Shown piece by piece: positions 1 to 13,900 of a stretch of 64,000 nt of DNA. The notes under the pieces are model-generated. The model searched no databases and had not been told where the DNA came from. It saw only the letters and a list, made by a program, of their open reading frames with translations. The stretch spans positions 8,558,501 to 8,622,500 of the forward strand of contig NC_085128.1 in NCBI RefSeq assembly GCF_030269925.1. Direction: 5' to 3'. The translations under genes were made by a program, and so were the position numbers. The stretch is from Bombyx mori. Taxonomy: Eukaryota; Arthropoda; Insecta; Lepidoptera; Bombycidae. Numbering within the stretch: position 1 is the first letter of the stretch; each line of letters begins with the position of its first letter.

Positions 1-130
1 TCAAATAAATGAAGTCCATTTTTCATTCAAAGTATTTGTATAATAATTGCAGCTTTTATAAACACGACACTGGTAACAATGACATCGCAAGCCCATTGCC
101 ATACAGAAAAATTAAAGATCACGTATGTAT

Positions 131-1315
131 AGTACCGGTAAAATGGGGCGATTAGGGATTGAAAGGCGAATCGGGAAAAAACCGGGAAAATCTTTCGACG
201 CTCAATATAAGTTTTATATTCGTTGCAAAATCTTCCATTTTTTGTAGTTTAATAGTAGAATGTTGAAAGTTCACAAAACAACTCTGAATATGCATGATAA
301 TAGCTGCTAACTTATAAAAAATCGCGTTTCAAATTAACTTCCTGTGGTGGTAATTATTTTAGTGCTAGAAACTTTGCTCTCTTTTATTTATTTGATAATA
401 ATAGAAGACGACTATGATTTATAAACGTTATTTAGTGTTTGAACCAGCATATATATTAAAGGTAAGTCTCAGTTGTTATTGGTTTTAATGTATTTGATTA
501 AATAAAAATACATGTAAAAATCTGTTGTTTTTGGGGATATTGGGGACGTCTTAGGTACAAATAACAACGAAAAAGGGGTCAATTGGGATGAGAATACGTG
601 AAATGGAAACGACCTAAGTATAAATAGGTACAGGTTTGTAGGGTTGTCTATGTAGTTATAATAATATTTTTTAAATTTGTTGGTAAAAATCTGGTTTATT
701 CGACGAGAAATTGGGAATAAGTCTTTAGTTGAAATAGATAAGCAATTTAATATAAGTAAGTCCATTTTGCAGAGACATGTAACAAGATCAATGAAATCTC
801 AAGGTGGACAAAAGTGTCTAAGTAATACATAATAAAATATTTAATATTTGTTCAGAGTGGGGGTATTCATCTGATTAATCCATGGAATAACCGACACACC
901 TAATCTCTTAACCCAGATAAAAATATCAGCACTGTCGATTGCACCTATAATTGAGGTGATGTCTGCCATGTACTTTTGTCAGTTTTTCAATTTTTTTTAT
1001 TGATGATCACTTTGTTGGTGCAACTAAATAAATAAATAAATTAAAACTATATATAAAAATAAAAGTAGTGCCAACCCTAGCAAATTTCTCATTTCGTCCC
1101 AATTAACCGCAATTTTCGGGTAAATAGGGATTACACCTATTTTTGCATTCTTTGCTTAAACTGGAATGCTAGTTGCATAATTTTAAATTAGACAACAAAG
1201 ATGCCCCCAAGACTCAATCATTTTGATCCTGATATAGCATTATATACATCAACAACTACCTTAAAATTGCTCATAAAGTTGGAATTTGTCCCTAATCGCC
1301 CCATTTTACGGTACT
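131..1315. mobile_element. TIR DNA transposon remnant, about 1.19 kb
   Basis: The left end (131 onward) reads AGTACCGGTAAAATGGGGCG. The right end (to 1315) is its reverse complement with one base missing; agreement runs for about 27 bases. The interior is AT-rich and holds no recognisable transposase; a 98-codon open frame at 469-765 (minus) looks like chance. No target duplication is evident. This is probably an old non-autonomous DNA element; superfamily unassigned. Confidence 0.5.
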
Positions 1316-1489
1316 CGCTAATCTTTATGGCCGCTCTGAATGTAGCCGTCGATACGAACTTGCGCATGGTACAGTCGGGTGGACATTTCATATCCAAGAA
1401 TATTTTTTTGTAATTAATAACGATAGCAACGAGAACCAAATAACAAAGTAACAATATGAAACTATTCTGAACGCGACGATAACAGGTCA

Positions 1490-1680
1490 GAGCTCAGAGA
1501 GCACGTGATTGGTGTACGAACGTAGCACCCACACTAACGTGCGGGAGGCGAGGACGCTTCCGGGTGGAAGACAGCGCGCGCGGGCGTGCCCTGCCTTCAC
1601 GCCCCGCGTACGTGCCGCTGATACCTGACTTTGTGTTCTGCGCAGCGCAATGCGGCTAGGTTCGGAGCAGCCATAAAGTT
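1490..1680. other. GC/CpG-rich patch downstream of nudC
   Basis: A run rich in CG dinucleotides (for example GCGCGCGCGGGCG near 1575) stands out in AT-rich sequence. It contains CACGTG at 1503 and no convincing open frame. It lies 50-250 bp beyond the distal nudC polyadenylation signal. It could be a promoter or first non-coding exon of a gene to the left of the window, or a regulatory CpG patch. The base composition is seen; the function is inferred. Confidence 0.35.
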
Positions 1681-1733
1681 TGGCGAGTACTATACATGAG
1701 AAGAAAAAAAAGAGGAGTTGCTTAAACGTAAAA

Positions 1734-1933
1734 TTTATTTAAACACAAATGTTTAATATTACAGCAGTAATACATTTATAGCTGGTTTTGTATTTCAAGT
1801 GTTATTTTTCGTAATTATAGCTTTTTACGTAAAGTACATCACTATTTCCACTCGCAAAGAATATGTTGAAACAGCTACAGCAATGGATATATAATGTAAC
1901 GGGTGGTTAAGTATACTTTAAATTATATTTATT
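1734..1933 (-). terminator. nudC polyadenylation signals
   Basis: Two AATAAA hexamers lie on the minus strand after the nudC stop codon, at 1933-1928 (six bases after the stop) and 1739-1734. The first is too close to the stop for a usual 3' UTR, so the distal one is the likelier main site. Confidence 0.5.
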
Positions 1934-1939
1934 AAGACT

Positions 1940-4900
1940 TTAGTTGAATTTGCATTTGGAGAAGTCCATCTCTGGATGCTGTTCCATGAATCTGTGGAAA
2001 AGAATACATAATATTATATTTCTCTGAATTTTTAAATCAAATCAAATTGCAAATGCAAGTAATTAAGCACTTGATAAAATTACTAGCTGCACTAAAATAT
2101 CTGTTCAAGTAGTGCAACATTGATCTAGGGTGCCAGGTGGGTGGTGCCATTAACGCTGATGTCTATGGACACTGGTAGCCGCTTAGTAGCAGTCGCGCTA
2201 ATACCTCAGACAGACATATAAAAAAGTTGTCAACTAGTCACACCGCTAAGAATAACTGTAGAATAATACAGATTAATTTTATGTAACATAAAATAATTTA
2301 ATAGTGTGTGATATGATTTTATTCATTAGGTATGTACGTATGATTGATATTTTTGATATGGCAAACTTAATAATACGTACTTCTTGAGTACTTCTTGTTT
2401 CTTTTGTTCATCACTTGTAGGTAGTCCCATTTCTTTCTGTCTCTGATCGTACATCATCTTTTCAACTAGACCACGTGTTTCACCATCAAGATCCGACAGC
2501 TTCGATGGTTCTGGAAATGAATGAAGACGAAAGACATGAGCTTTTTTTGTACTGGTAACATTACGGAGCAAAAAAAAAACCTTACATTAAGACATTCACA
2601 ACTGTGAAATAAGGTAAATCTCCACTAGTTAATCGCTCCTTACTTACAAATTGTGAAATAAACGAATCCTTCAAACGTTCAAAACGCACAGGCGCGATGT
2701 ATCCATCGAATACAAAAGTATTCATATGACGGTCTTTTATATAAACACAATCAGTAAACGTGTTTCTGATCTATTTTTATTTAGATTTAACATTGACAAG
2801 TTTGTTAATTAACATTTTATTTTTTTACTTTTTAGTGATCGAATTTTGTTGATTTTTGGAATTTGGGGGAGTTGGGGGGAGTACAACCAGTAAGCATAAT
2901 TACCAGTAAAACCAGTAATGAATAATTTTTAAAAATGTTATAAAATTAAGTATTTAAAAGACAGTCAAACAGTAAATACATTTCAAGAATTAAAAACTAC
3001 AAAATCCATATATAATTTACTAGTGGTCTTCAAAACTATAAATTACATTCAATTGCATCTAGTTTCTTGTTTATAGTAGTTGAATGACCATTGCGCAAAT
3101 TGCAGGATTCTAATACTCGAGTATTTGCATACAGCTTGAATAAATTATTGAATAACGGCGATTTAAAACATTAAGATATGTTTTGACATCATAATTTTTA
3201 ATTTGGTTTCATATTATCTATTTATTCATGTACTTAAAACTTATAATTTAAAATGCTATCACAGCAATGAATGTATGTATAAATATGTCGAAATAGCAGA
3301 ATTATTGTTTATGCAATTTATCCTATTAAGTATTATAAAATTCGAATAATATATGGATTCCATATTATATTACAGTTCCATATTATGGAACTGTTGGAAG
3401 GAAGTGAATATTAAATTTGATAGTGTCGGTCCGGCTCCCATTAATAAAAATATATTAAAGCATTGCTCCTTTAGAACCTTTTTTATTCGTCCACTAAAAA
3501 CGTCACTTGAAATTTAGATTGTTTTACAAACTCGAATATCAACTAGCTCGAATATTTTAGACGATTGTTCAACACCGAAAATACACTTTATAAAGTTACA
3601 ATCTCTTACTTTACCTAGATTTTTGAATTATATGTACAGAAATTGAATGTTAGCTAGAATTCTTGACAGGCAAGTAATTATTACCTGGATTAATTTTCCT
3701 TGTAGATATTTCTGGGTCCGTTGTAACAAGCCGACCCCACCAGTTCATTTTGTTCACCTGCAATAACAACAGACTTATCATTACGCCCAAATTGCCGCGT
3801 ACGAATGCACACTTAATTTCGAGCGATAATGAAGATATACGTTTAAAATAATTGCACAAAACAACTTTAGAAGTGTTACAAGGTTCGTATGACATTTTAT
3901 GAATCTCTTTGTGTACATCAAATAATCCGTAGATTTACCATTGATCACTGACCACTTAATTACTTGTACTATAAGTGGAAGTGAACGTCTAAGAACTAAA
4001 GATCCGAAGTAGCTATTCTGCTCCAAGCTAAAACATTTTTTTTTTAATTCTCGAATGTTCCTACGTACGGTCTTCGTACTTAGCGTCACAGTTTACGAAC
4101 GACTTGAACTATTAAGAAAGATTATACAGAAAGACATATGCCTGCAGGATTTGAACCTTGGCCTAGTTATATCACAGGACACGATTATACCAGGCATTTC
4201 ATCTTTTTTTTATTGCCCTTGTAGGCAGACGAGCATACGGCCCACCTAATAGTGTGTGGTTACCATCGCCCATGGACTTCAGCAATGCCAGGGTCAGAGC
4301 CAAGCCCCTGCCTACCGTTAAGTACTCTCTACAAGCCTCGTTTGAAGAAGGATATGTCATAGCGCTCGGGAAACACCGTGGAGGGGAGCTCATTCCAAAG
4401 CCGGATGGTATGTGGCAAAAAAGATCTCTGGAAACGCACTGTGGATGAACGCAGTGGCTCTAGGTAGTATGGACGAACTCTACTCCGGTGGCGGGCGGTG
4501 CGATGGTAAAAACGATATGATGGTATCATCACAAACAATTCCTCAGAACGCTCCTTATTATAAGCCATGGCGATTATTAGCGTGGCGTGTAAACTAATTA
4601 CACTGACTTCTGTTGACGCTATCTGCCCGGATCGGCCTAGTGTCACGTGCATTCCCGGAATACACTAATTTCGATCAAGGATTGTTAACACCCTATAAAG
4701 TAACGATACTTAGTTTTGTTAGGACTCCTTCGGTGAGTGATTGAGAATATGAAATTCTGTACGTTCAGAAAGATTGGTAACACACAATTTATTCAATGGC
4801 TTAGTAACGGATAACTAACTTATCACCAGTAATCACGAAAACTAGAAAGAACTATTCGAGATCTCGGAAATTATAATATTATACGCGAAATAAGCGCCAA

Positions 4901-7900
4901 ATTAAGCCGTGAAGGTGTTTTTAATCGTGGGTAACCAATTAGATTTTATTATTAATTAATGTACTTACTGTTTATTTTATTTTTAATATAGAATTAGTAA
5001 TTACAACCAGGAACTAAGTTTTTTCTAGTCAATAACGTAACAAATTTAATTTTACTCAAACGTATCACTGTTCAACAGAACATCATACTTATATAAACCT
5101 ATTAAATAATATTTACAAACACTTGGCACTAATCATTAGTCAAGCTTTACCTTTTCTAAGTTGATAAGTAGATTGCGTCCATCCTGCAACACCCACGTGG
5201 ACTCCTCAATCTTGACGTCGGCATCTAGCTCGCCGTCGATTATAAGAGGTTGACCTTTGATGCCAACCTTGAGGTGTTTCTTATTGATGACCACTGTCAG
5301 ATCGCGTGGCCGCAGAATCTGTCGCAGCGGCACTCGAATCTGTAAGCCCAAGTTTAGTAAGCTCATTACGTTAATCAAAGCAATTGCGAAGCTTTATTCG
5401 TAGGCTTGTTTATTGCTACTTTAATAGGCATTCATTGAATCAGTTCTTGGAATAAACATAATAATTTGATGGGAAAATGATCCGAGATGAATTTATTGAT
5501 GTAATTGTAGCAAGCTTTAATTAAATGCAGTAGGCATATCGTGATTTGTATCTGTCGTCAAACTGGATTGGTATGTACACGGATGTGATGTAAAACGAGC
5601 AAGGTCTGTTATCGCGGAGTAGAAAGTGAAAAGGTCATAACATTTATAATTCGCCAATTTCACAAATAAATAATAGTTAATTGAACTTAATTAACATTAC
5701 GTCACGTTAAGCACTTAACTAAAAATCATTGAGGACTTTGATAAGCTGTCACAAATGAGTGGACCGTTATCGGTAGTCAATTCATGTTCGTTGAAGACTA
5801 TCATCGATCTTGGTATAACTGCAGTAACTCCAGGTAAATTTAACTCGAAGCGAATGATTGACATCACGTCGTCATGCTTTGAATACAAAATACGTTTAAA
5901 AACGTCGATAATTGTGTTGCACAAGAGGGCTGCACCAAAATGCTGTCTTCAAACGAACGCGTGATGACCTCGCATTCCTGACAAGGACGATGCGTATGAC
6001 TATATCGGCGGATCGGATTATTGGTAGTTAAAAACAACATGCCTCATAAATAAACTGGTATTCTGATGTCGAAATACTTGTATGTGTGTGTTGACATTAA
6101 AAACACGATGATAACAAAACAAATCTAATGATGGTACGACTCATCGCTTCTGAGAGTCGACGGAGGTAAATTAAGCGGTTTTTTTTTAATAAACGTCTCT
6201 TCTTTAAAGGACGATGAACTGTTACTGTTGATTAAACAGAAGAGCACTCGTAATTAAGGTATAAATTTTATTTATTTTCGATTATATTTATTTGTTACTT
6301 ATATAGTATTAACATTATTAATTAATGTGCATATTTACGGCGGCAGAACCTTGACCTCGCGTGTTGAATAAAAATCAACGTAAATCGTCAATTAATAATG
6401 TAATCCACTAATATTATTAAGAACTAAGAATAAACATTTCTGGTTAACCGTGGTAGTAAATCAAGACGCTGCATAACAAATTATTACTATTCAATACGAA
6501 AATACTACGACAGTGATAATGTTTGGGTATAGTATAATTGACAGGTGTCGTAATTTCATACAATTTTAGAACAGTAAGTAAACATTAACAGTAATGTATT
6601 GTCAATAGTACACCGCAACATACTTGCTATATTTTTATATTTTCTAGAATTTCTGTCAATTAAACGGTTGTCTGGAAGAGATCGCTTTTAGCGATGAGAC
6701 CGCCTTTTGTACAAACGTACCTGCTTTTTGACTGTTTTTGAATGTAAATTGTGTTTTGGTGTGCAATAAAGTTGTAAATCTCTAAAACGAGGACAACATC
6801 TGACTCGCTCTTCGTGTAATTTTTATCGGTAACTGAATGTTGCTAAAGTTGTAATATAATTTTATCATAGTCACGACACTTTCGCTGACGCTATGTCTCG
6901 ACACAATATATTAGGAAACGGAAATTACCGATGAGGATTAATTTTAATAAAATACCTCTTATTCGACTATCGGAGAACGCAGCTACTGTACGGTATCAGC
7001 ACAATATATTCCAATTCGTTGTTTTTTAAGTTAAAATTTATTAAGAATACAGAAATTAATCTGTATTAAAATAAATTTCTTTTCCGTCTAGTAAGTTCAT
7101 ATTACTGGTGGTAGGACCTCTTGTGAGTCCGCACGGGTAGGTACCACCACCCTGTCTAATTTCTGCCGTGAAGCAGTAATGCGTTTCGGTTTGAAGGGTG
7201 GGGCAGCCGTTGTAACTATACGTTACGTTGTAGATTTCATCTCATTTTTACCATTGCACCGCCCACCACCGGAGTAGAGTTCATCCATACTACCTGGAGC
7301 CACTGCGGTCATCCACAGTGCGTTTCCAGAGATTTTTTTGCTACGTACCATCCGGCTATGGAATGAGCTCCCCTCCACGGTGTTTCCCGAGCGCTACAAC
7401 ATGTCCTTCTTCAAACGAGGCTTGGGAAGACCATTAAACGGTAGGCAACGGCCTGGCTCTGCCCCTGGCATTGCTGAAGTCCATGGGCGACGGTAATCAC
7501 TCACCATCAGGTGGGCCGTGTGCTCGTCTGCCTACAAGAGCAATAAAAAATGTCTATGGGCTCCGGTAACCATTTAACACCAGGTGAGCTGTGAGCTCGT
7601 TCAGCCATTAATATGCAATAAAAAATAATAAACAAATATTTGTATGTTAGTGCTATCGAGATGATGTATATCGATACTTAAATAGCATTGTAAATATTTT
7701 TCTCTACTGAGGCTATTGAAAATGGTTAGAGAGCTGTGCTTGGCAACAATTTAGCGACTTTTCAATGTTGCGTTTGGCGTTGTCATTATCGGCATAGTAT
7801 AAGAGCCTCAGAGGTCAAGGTTGTGAAAAAAGTTGAAATAGCAAGGGCTCAGAGATCTGTTGAAGAAATTTTACAAATTGAGGTTCATTAGAATGGTAGA

Positions 7901-10900
7901 CGATCGTTCCGTTGCGTGGTATGCCACTAACACAGTCGAGTTTAAGTCATCAAACCGTGATAGGAATACGTTTTATGAAAATAACTGAAGGACTCACTAT
8001 GCTCGGACTAACTTTTATGATATGTATACCTAATTAAGGTAATTTTGAGTTCTTTAAGTATCGATGTATATTTTATTACAAATTTACTTTGTAGCTAGTG
8101 TCTTCTCTGCTAATAACCACTATCAACACTATTAATTTTACTCAGATTAATTTCAAACAGAGAAACAACTTTACTTAAAATATTGGAATTTACGAATTAA
8201 TAATTTCGATCAGAAATCTTTTTCTATTTAAATATCTGTGTTTATTTATGATCTATGCTAAATTAAAAAAGTTATGATTGTTTATTTATGTGAAAAAATA
8301 TTGAAATTATTTTATGATAAAATCAATACATTTTATTTTAAATTTCAAAATAATTCACTGTCAAATATATATTTTTTAAACTTTATCATATTTTTTCAAT
8401 AATTATTAAATTAAAATTTCAAGTTACTTAGCAGCACATTCTTTTAAAGAATTATCGTCAGTTTATGGTACGTCTTGTATAATTTTGACAATGAGTGTTA
8501 ACAGTTCCAAACACATGGCCAGACAATTAGTCGTGTCACTCAACATATCAGATTGTTTTAGTCTTAAATTTGTTTGCGGTATGACGTGGACCACGTCGGA
8601 GTGGGCGGCGTTTCAATCTGACTGATGATAATGATATGGCAAAGTTGATGTTGTGATTGCCTGCCAATTAAGCCAGAATCGTGCGTGCGACTGAGAAATT
8701 AAGCAAGCATACAAACTTTTGTTGCTACAACGAATAAGTTCTTATAAGAACCTTGCAATAACCGCACTCAATAGCGTGGTGTTATAATACCTTCACACGA
8801 TTACGCGTCAACTACGGCCCCGTTCCAATGGAAACAGAACTAGTCGGGATATCTTGTAACTACATTTTAATACGTAGCTTATAAATAAAATTTGTAAATA
8901 AAAAATCTGTTTAGCATTTTTTATTGTGACAACTTCTCTTGTTGAATATTTTCAGCGTTATTCTAAGACTTAAATTCCTCTAACCGTCCAGTAAATTCTA
9001 GTGTGAATCTTTGTAAATTAAAAGCTATAGACAGCCGCCGCTCCAATACTATGATTTCAGCAAACGGGAACCCGCATGAGTTAATACCACTATCCTCTCT
9101 AATTCTATCGCAAAGCAGTCATGAGTACCGGTTTTAAAGGTGCCGTAGTGAAATTAAAATACATTTAAGACTTTGATTTCATGTTTATTGGCTCCTCTGA
9201 CCACTAAATGGGGTATGAGCCTGCCAGTCTGCCAATCTAGTCATCAAAAACGCCTATTAGAGTAACTTCTGGAATGTTGTTCCACGATAGACGATTTATA
9301 TTTATGTAACTAAGATGGATCTCAATTTAAATCCGTTCGATTCAATCAATGGAAGATAAAGCTTTGCGGAGCGCCATTTATCATATCGAGATTTTTGAGG
9401 TCCTTAGATGAGCCAAGCGCTATTTTAGGTGTTCAAAGATGCTACTGAAGAAACAAAAGTTTGGCTATGCATCGAGTGCTGCTCTTGTACATGAATCCTA
9501 TACAGAAGGATAATTGAAATTTTCAATAATACTGTCCTCACGAACCGTATAGTCCCCCTACTGAGTGCTCTAATTCTATAGAGCGCCTTTAATTCTCTAT
9601 GTATTCATAAACCGTGTGCCATTAGGTTTTTGAGGAATAATTTAAGATAATTTTCTCATTTATAATACTTTCAACCATATATGAGTCGACTATTATCAAA
9701 GGCGGCAATCTGACTTTTGGACAATGATTGGTAAATCAGAAAAACGAATTATTGACTTTGTATTCCATTGGCAGTCACAAAACTCTTCGGAACGACATCT
9801 TAGATAAATAACAGGTTAACTATTAACCTTTGTTTAATGCAAGTTTTGAACCGTATTCTTTGAAGGAGACGATTATATTCAAATAAATCTGTATTGACAT
9901 ATCAATAAAGAATTTTTGTCCAAATGTACAGATTGCCGCCTTTGATAATAGACGACTCATATCTCGTCATCGGACAAAAAATTTCACCTCTGTTCATATA
10001 TTAATCTCTACTCAGTCTACATGGAGAACCACTAAGAGCTATCATCAAGCTATGGAATAAACTCTCATCCTCGGTGTTTTTCAAGCCATATAAACTTTTA
10101 AACGAAATTAAAAAAGAGTCCTTAACATTTAGCTTGACTGCAGGCCTCACACTATCGACTTCAATGAACAATGGTAGTAACCACTTGAGATCTCATATGG
10201 ATGCCTCAGATGCTCGTCTGGTCTTCGGTGGCAATAAAAAAATTTGTAAAAGGCAACTATAACATACTATTGTACTAGTATAGTTTAATAAAGTAGTATA
10301 GTTTAAAGATATAGTTTAAAGTAGTATAGTTTAAAGATATAGTTTAAAGTACTATTATATCAAATCAATTGAAGAACTTTTACAAAAATGTTCACAGTTA
10401 CGAATCATAAAATAATCGAATATTTTTTTAAAGTTTAGAGTAACCATCAGCCACGATCTCGGCAAGCCAAACTAATGGAATGAATCATAAATAAATATTC
10501 TGTTAAATTTTCGAGGTGAAGACGTCAAAGGTATTATAGATACCTACTATAAAATTATTTGATACGCGCATACACTCCAAGAAATTAATTTTAATCAACA
10601 CACAATTTATTTCATACTTTGTAATGGAAAACTAACAAATGATGAAACATTTAAATCTATACAGCAATATCGTGTGATCATGGTAATTAAGTACCAAGTT
10701 ATCCGAATTGTACGTGGTTTCCTACAAAATTACAATTCAGGTAGCAACAAATGCCATTGACACGTACGACTTATTTCGATCAATGTTCACAATTTTTATT
10801 TTTTATTTTTAACATATGCAGCATCTTCAAATTAAGAATCAAGTGCATTAAAAATAAGTATGTTTAGCCTTGAGCTTGACTCACAAATATTTGTTGCAAG

Positions 10901-13900
10901 GCCAAGGAGACGTGCACCAACGTAGCTAGATTTCTTTTTGAGAAGTCAAATCAGCTGTTTAGAATCACAAAAAGGCATTTTATATTGCAATCACGTCTTG
11001 ACGTCCGGTTAATATCGTCATTTGGTGAATTCCAAGTTTCAAGGCGCCGCATCAGTATCCGAGTCCTGTAATGCAATTCTTCGAGAGGCCGATTCAAGTC
11101 GTCCTCGCGAACTGTTGCGCAACCCAACAAAGGGACGTCAGAGAGACCGTCTCTCACTCATGTGTAACGTGACACAGCTGTCGAATAGCTAGCTTACTTA
11201 ATGCTTTAACATTTTCCTGTGTCAGATATAATGTGCATTACATTCAGTCTACACAATTTCGAATAAATAAATTCAGGTTATTTTCAATATTCTTTAAGAT
11301 AGTTCCGATAATTCCTGAACAAAGCAAATTGAAAACTGACTGGACTATAAATCGATTAAGCTGTCAGTTTTTAAACAAAAAGTAAAAAAAATTATTGAAT
11401 TATAAAATGTACTTACATACCTTTTTTTTTTTAAATAAAATACTTTTATAGCGTAAATAGCTTTTTCTTACAATGCCTTTTTATTCTGCACCAAAATTAG
11501 CAATTATTGTTTGTAGAATAGCGACGTGCAATCTCATATATAAACCTTGGCGATGGTTGCAACACTCTCAGTACGACTCTAGTCGCTTTGCCGCTTGGAG
11601 CAGGCGCGTTTGACGTCGCCGGCCACACGGAGAGGGCGAGAGAGGTTCAATTCGAAGCAGCTGAAGAGCCAAGCGTATCATAGACATGTGGACCGAGTGA
11701 ATGCAGTGTATAGTGACGTAATAAGTGTACAATCTCTTACGAAAACAGCAACGCAACGTGCTGGTGACAAAACGTAAACAATGGATACGAAAAGCTCGGT
11801 GAGTGATAAATGACTACCATTAAGCGCTTCTTTTCAATAAGCTACTTCTTTTAAATACTATTAGACCTTTTCATACTATCCTATAGATTTGCACATTACT
11901 TTTTATCTTTTATACAAAACTGTGAACTAATACAAAATATTACATAACATTTTCATTGAGATGTTTAATTTATTAGATGTTCCTAAAAATATATATATGA
12001 TATTATTGCATAATTCATCAACAAGCTGGTCATAGAAGGTGATTTCCTCATCATCGATTCCTTGAACTGAGCTCCATTGATAAGTTATTTAGACACGATC
12101 TACAATTGTGGGTACAATTTATTTATTTATTTATCGCTTAGACGTGTGGACGGGCTCAAAGCGCACCTGGTGTTAAGTGTTTACTGGAACCCATAGACAC
12201 CTATAACGTAAGCCACCAGTAATTATGCAAATTATAATTTTTCGGGTTTTTATTTATTTTATTATTACACAATGTTATTCCTTCACCGTGGAAGTCAATC
12301 GTGAACATTATTTGTTAAGTACGTATTTCATTAGAAAAATTTGTACCCGCCTGCGGGATTCGAACACCGGTGCATCGCTAGATACGAATACACCGGACGT
12401 CTTATCCTTTAGGCCACGACGATTTCATTATAAATATTTGTAATAAGCAGTTGTTGTTAGGCATCCTAGATTCTGGCGGAGACTTGTTTTACTGGCTTAA
12501 TGTGCAGACGATCCATCTGTCCGGTGATTACCGGAGCCTATCCAAGCACCGTAAAAGATGACGTAGTTGTATTGGAATAACGGCTATTTTAAAATACACT
12601 ACGACAAGCCTGACTGCTACGTAACAGAAAAACCTAGACTGCATAGTGGCTTAAGCTCTTATGGGCTCACAACCGTCACATGACCTGCCGCCAGTATTTA
12701 CGCAAATTCATACATTTCGCAAGATTGGTTTTTTGTACAAGATATTTTTCCTTAATCATGGCTAATCTGTAGGGAGCATGTTATGTTATTCGTTATTGTT
12801 TGTTATATAAATAAGTGCACACTAAGAATAATATATATAAGAATATAAGCCTTGCGTGTTTTGTTAGTGTTTTTTCGTACTAGCTTTAGCCATATTTAAA
12901 TAAATATCGGGTCATTTTAAGACATTTTCTTTGTATTTAATTTCTATGTATGATTGTATAGCTCATTGAATCACTTATCTTTCAAATTTCTTCGATACAA
13001 ATCTGAACCATACGAGTTACTGTAGCTATCGACTCATTAAAGGAAAAATACATCAAACTTTGTTACATACATCAAACGAACTGACTGTTTTCACGTGTTT
13101 CATTGTCGTTGCGATTAATATCGTGTACTTACATTAAGGCCACGGTTGTTCCACAGACACTAATTGCTTAGTAATTACTAGTTAATGTAAGCGTATGGGT
13201 TGGTACCACTACCCCCGTTATTTCAGATCATTCATACATTTCAGTCGGAAAGATCGGATTTTTCTTATAATAAGTACAAATAGCGGAATTGATATTGTTT
13301 CTATGGACACCGTCATCGCATAGCTCCAGTCTGACTGTGAGCTCATCTACCCGTCTTAGTAATACGTAAAGAATAATGACATAATTAAACACTACTTTTA
13401 CGGTTTATTATCTATATATATTAATACGTGAAGCAAAAACTTTGTATCCCTTTTTACGAAAATTGCGCGGACGGAGGAGTATGAAATTTTCCACACTTAT
13501 AGAGAATATAGAGAAGAAGTGCACAATGCTAATTTTTTTTTTTAAATAATGCATAAAAGATACATTAAATCAATAAAGAAAACATTACACACATTACATA
13601 CCATGTATTTGATGCACACACGCATGCATTCTATTTATTGTCAAACTTTTGTTCTTGACGTCTGTTGTCAAATTGTGAATAGTTTAAATATTGTTTGTCT
13701 TTGTTAATATTTTTTATAGTGTAGTCTTGGCGAAATTTGTGATTATAGAAGTATAAAATATAATCATAATAGGGTAAAAACTTACAATTCCAATTAATTA
13801 TAGTCGAATTTCGACTACTGCGGGACCTCTAGTTTTCATTTATTATTTCCGTCAGCACAACTTTCTTGGTCACGGACGACTTAGACGTTATTCGTTGATA

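Noticed and set aside
2281..2600. Minus-strand 81-codon frame as a separate small gene
   Set aside because: It is nudC exon 7 with intronic read-through at both ends.
4139..4197. tRNA gene
   Set aside because: Box A and box B resemblance only; no acceptor or anticodon stems, and it is joined to a LINE tail, so a SINE head is more likely.
10277..10365. CRISPR-like array
   Set aside because: Contiguous simple tandem repeat without spacers, in an animal nuclear genome.
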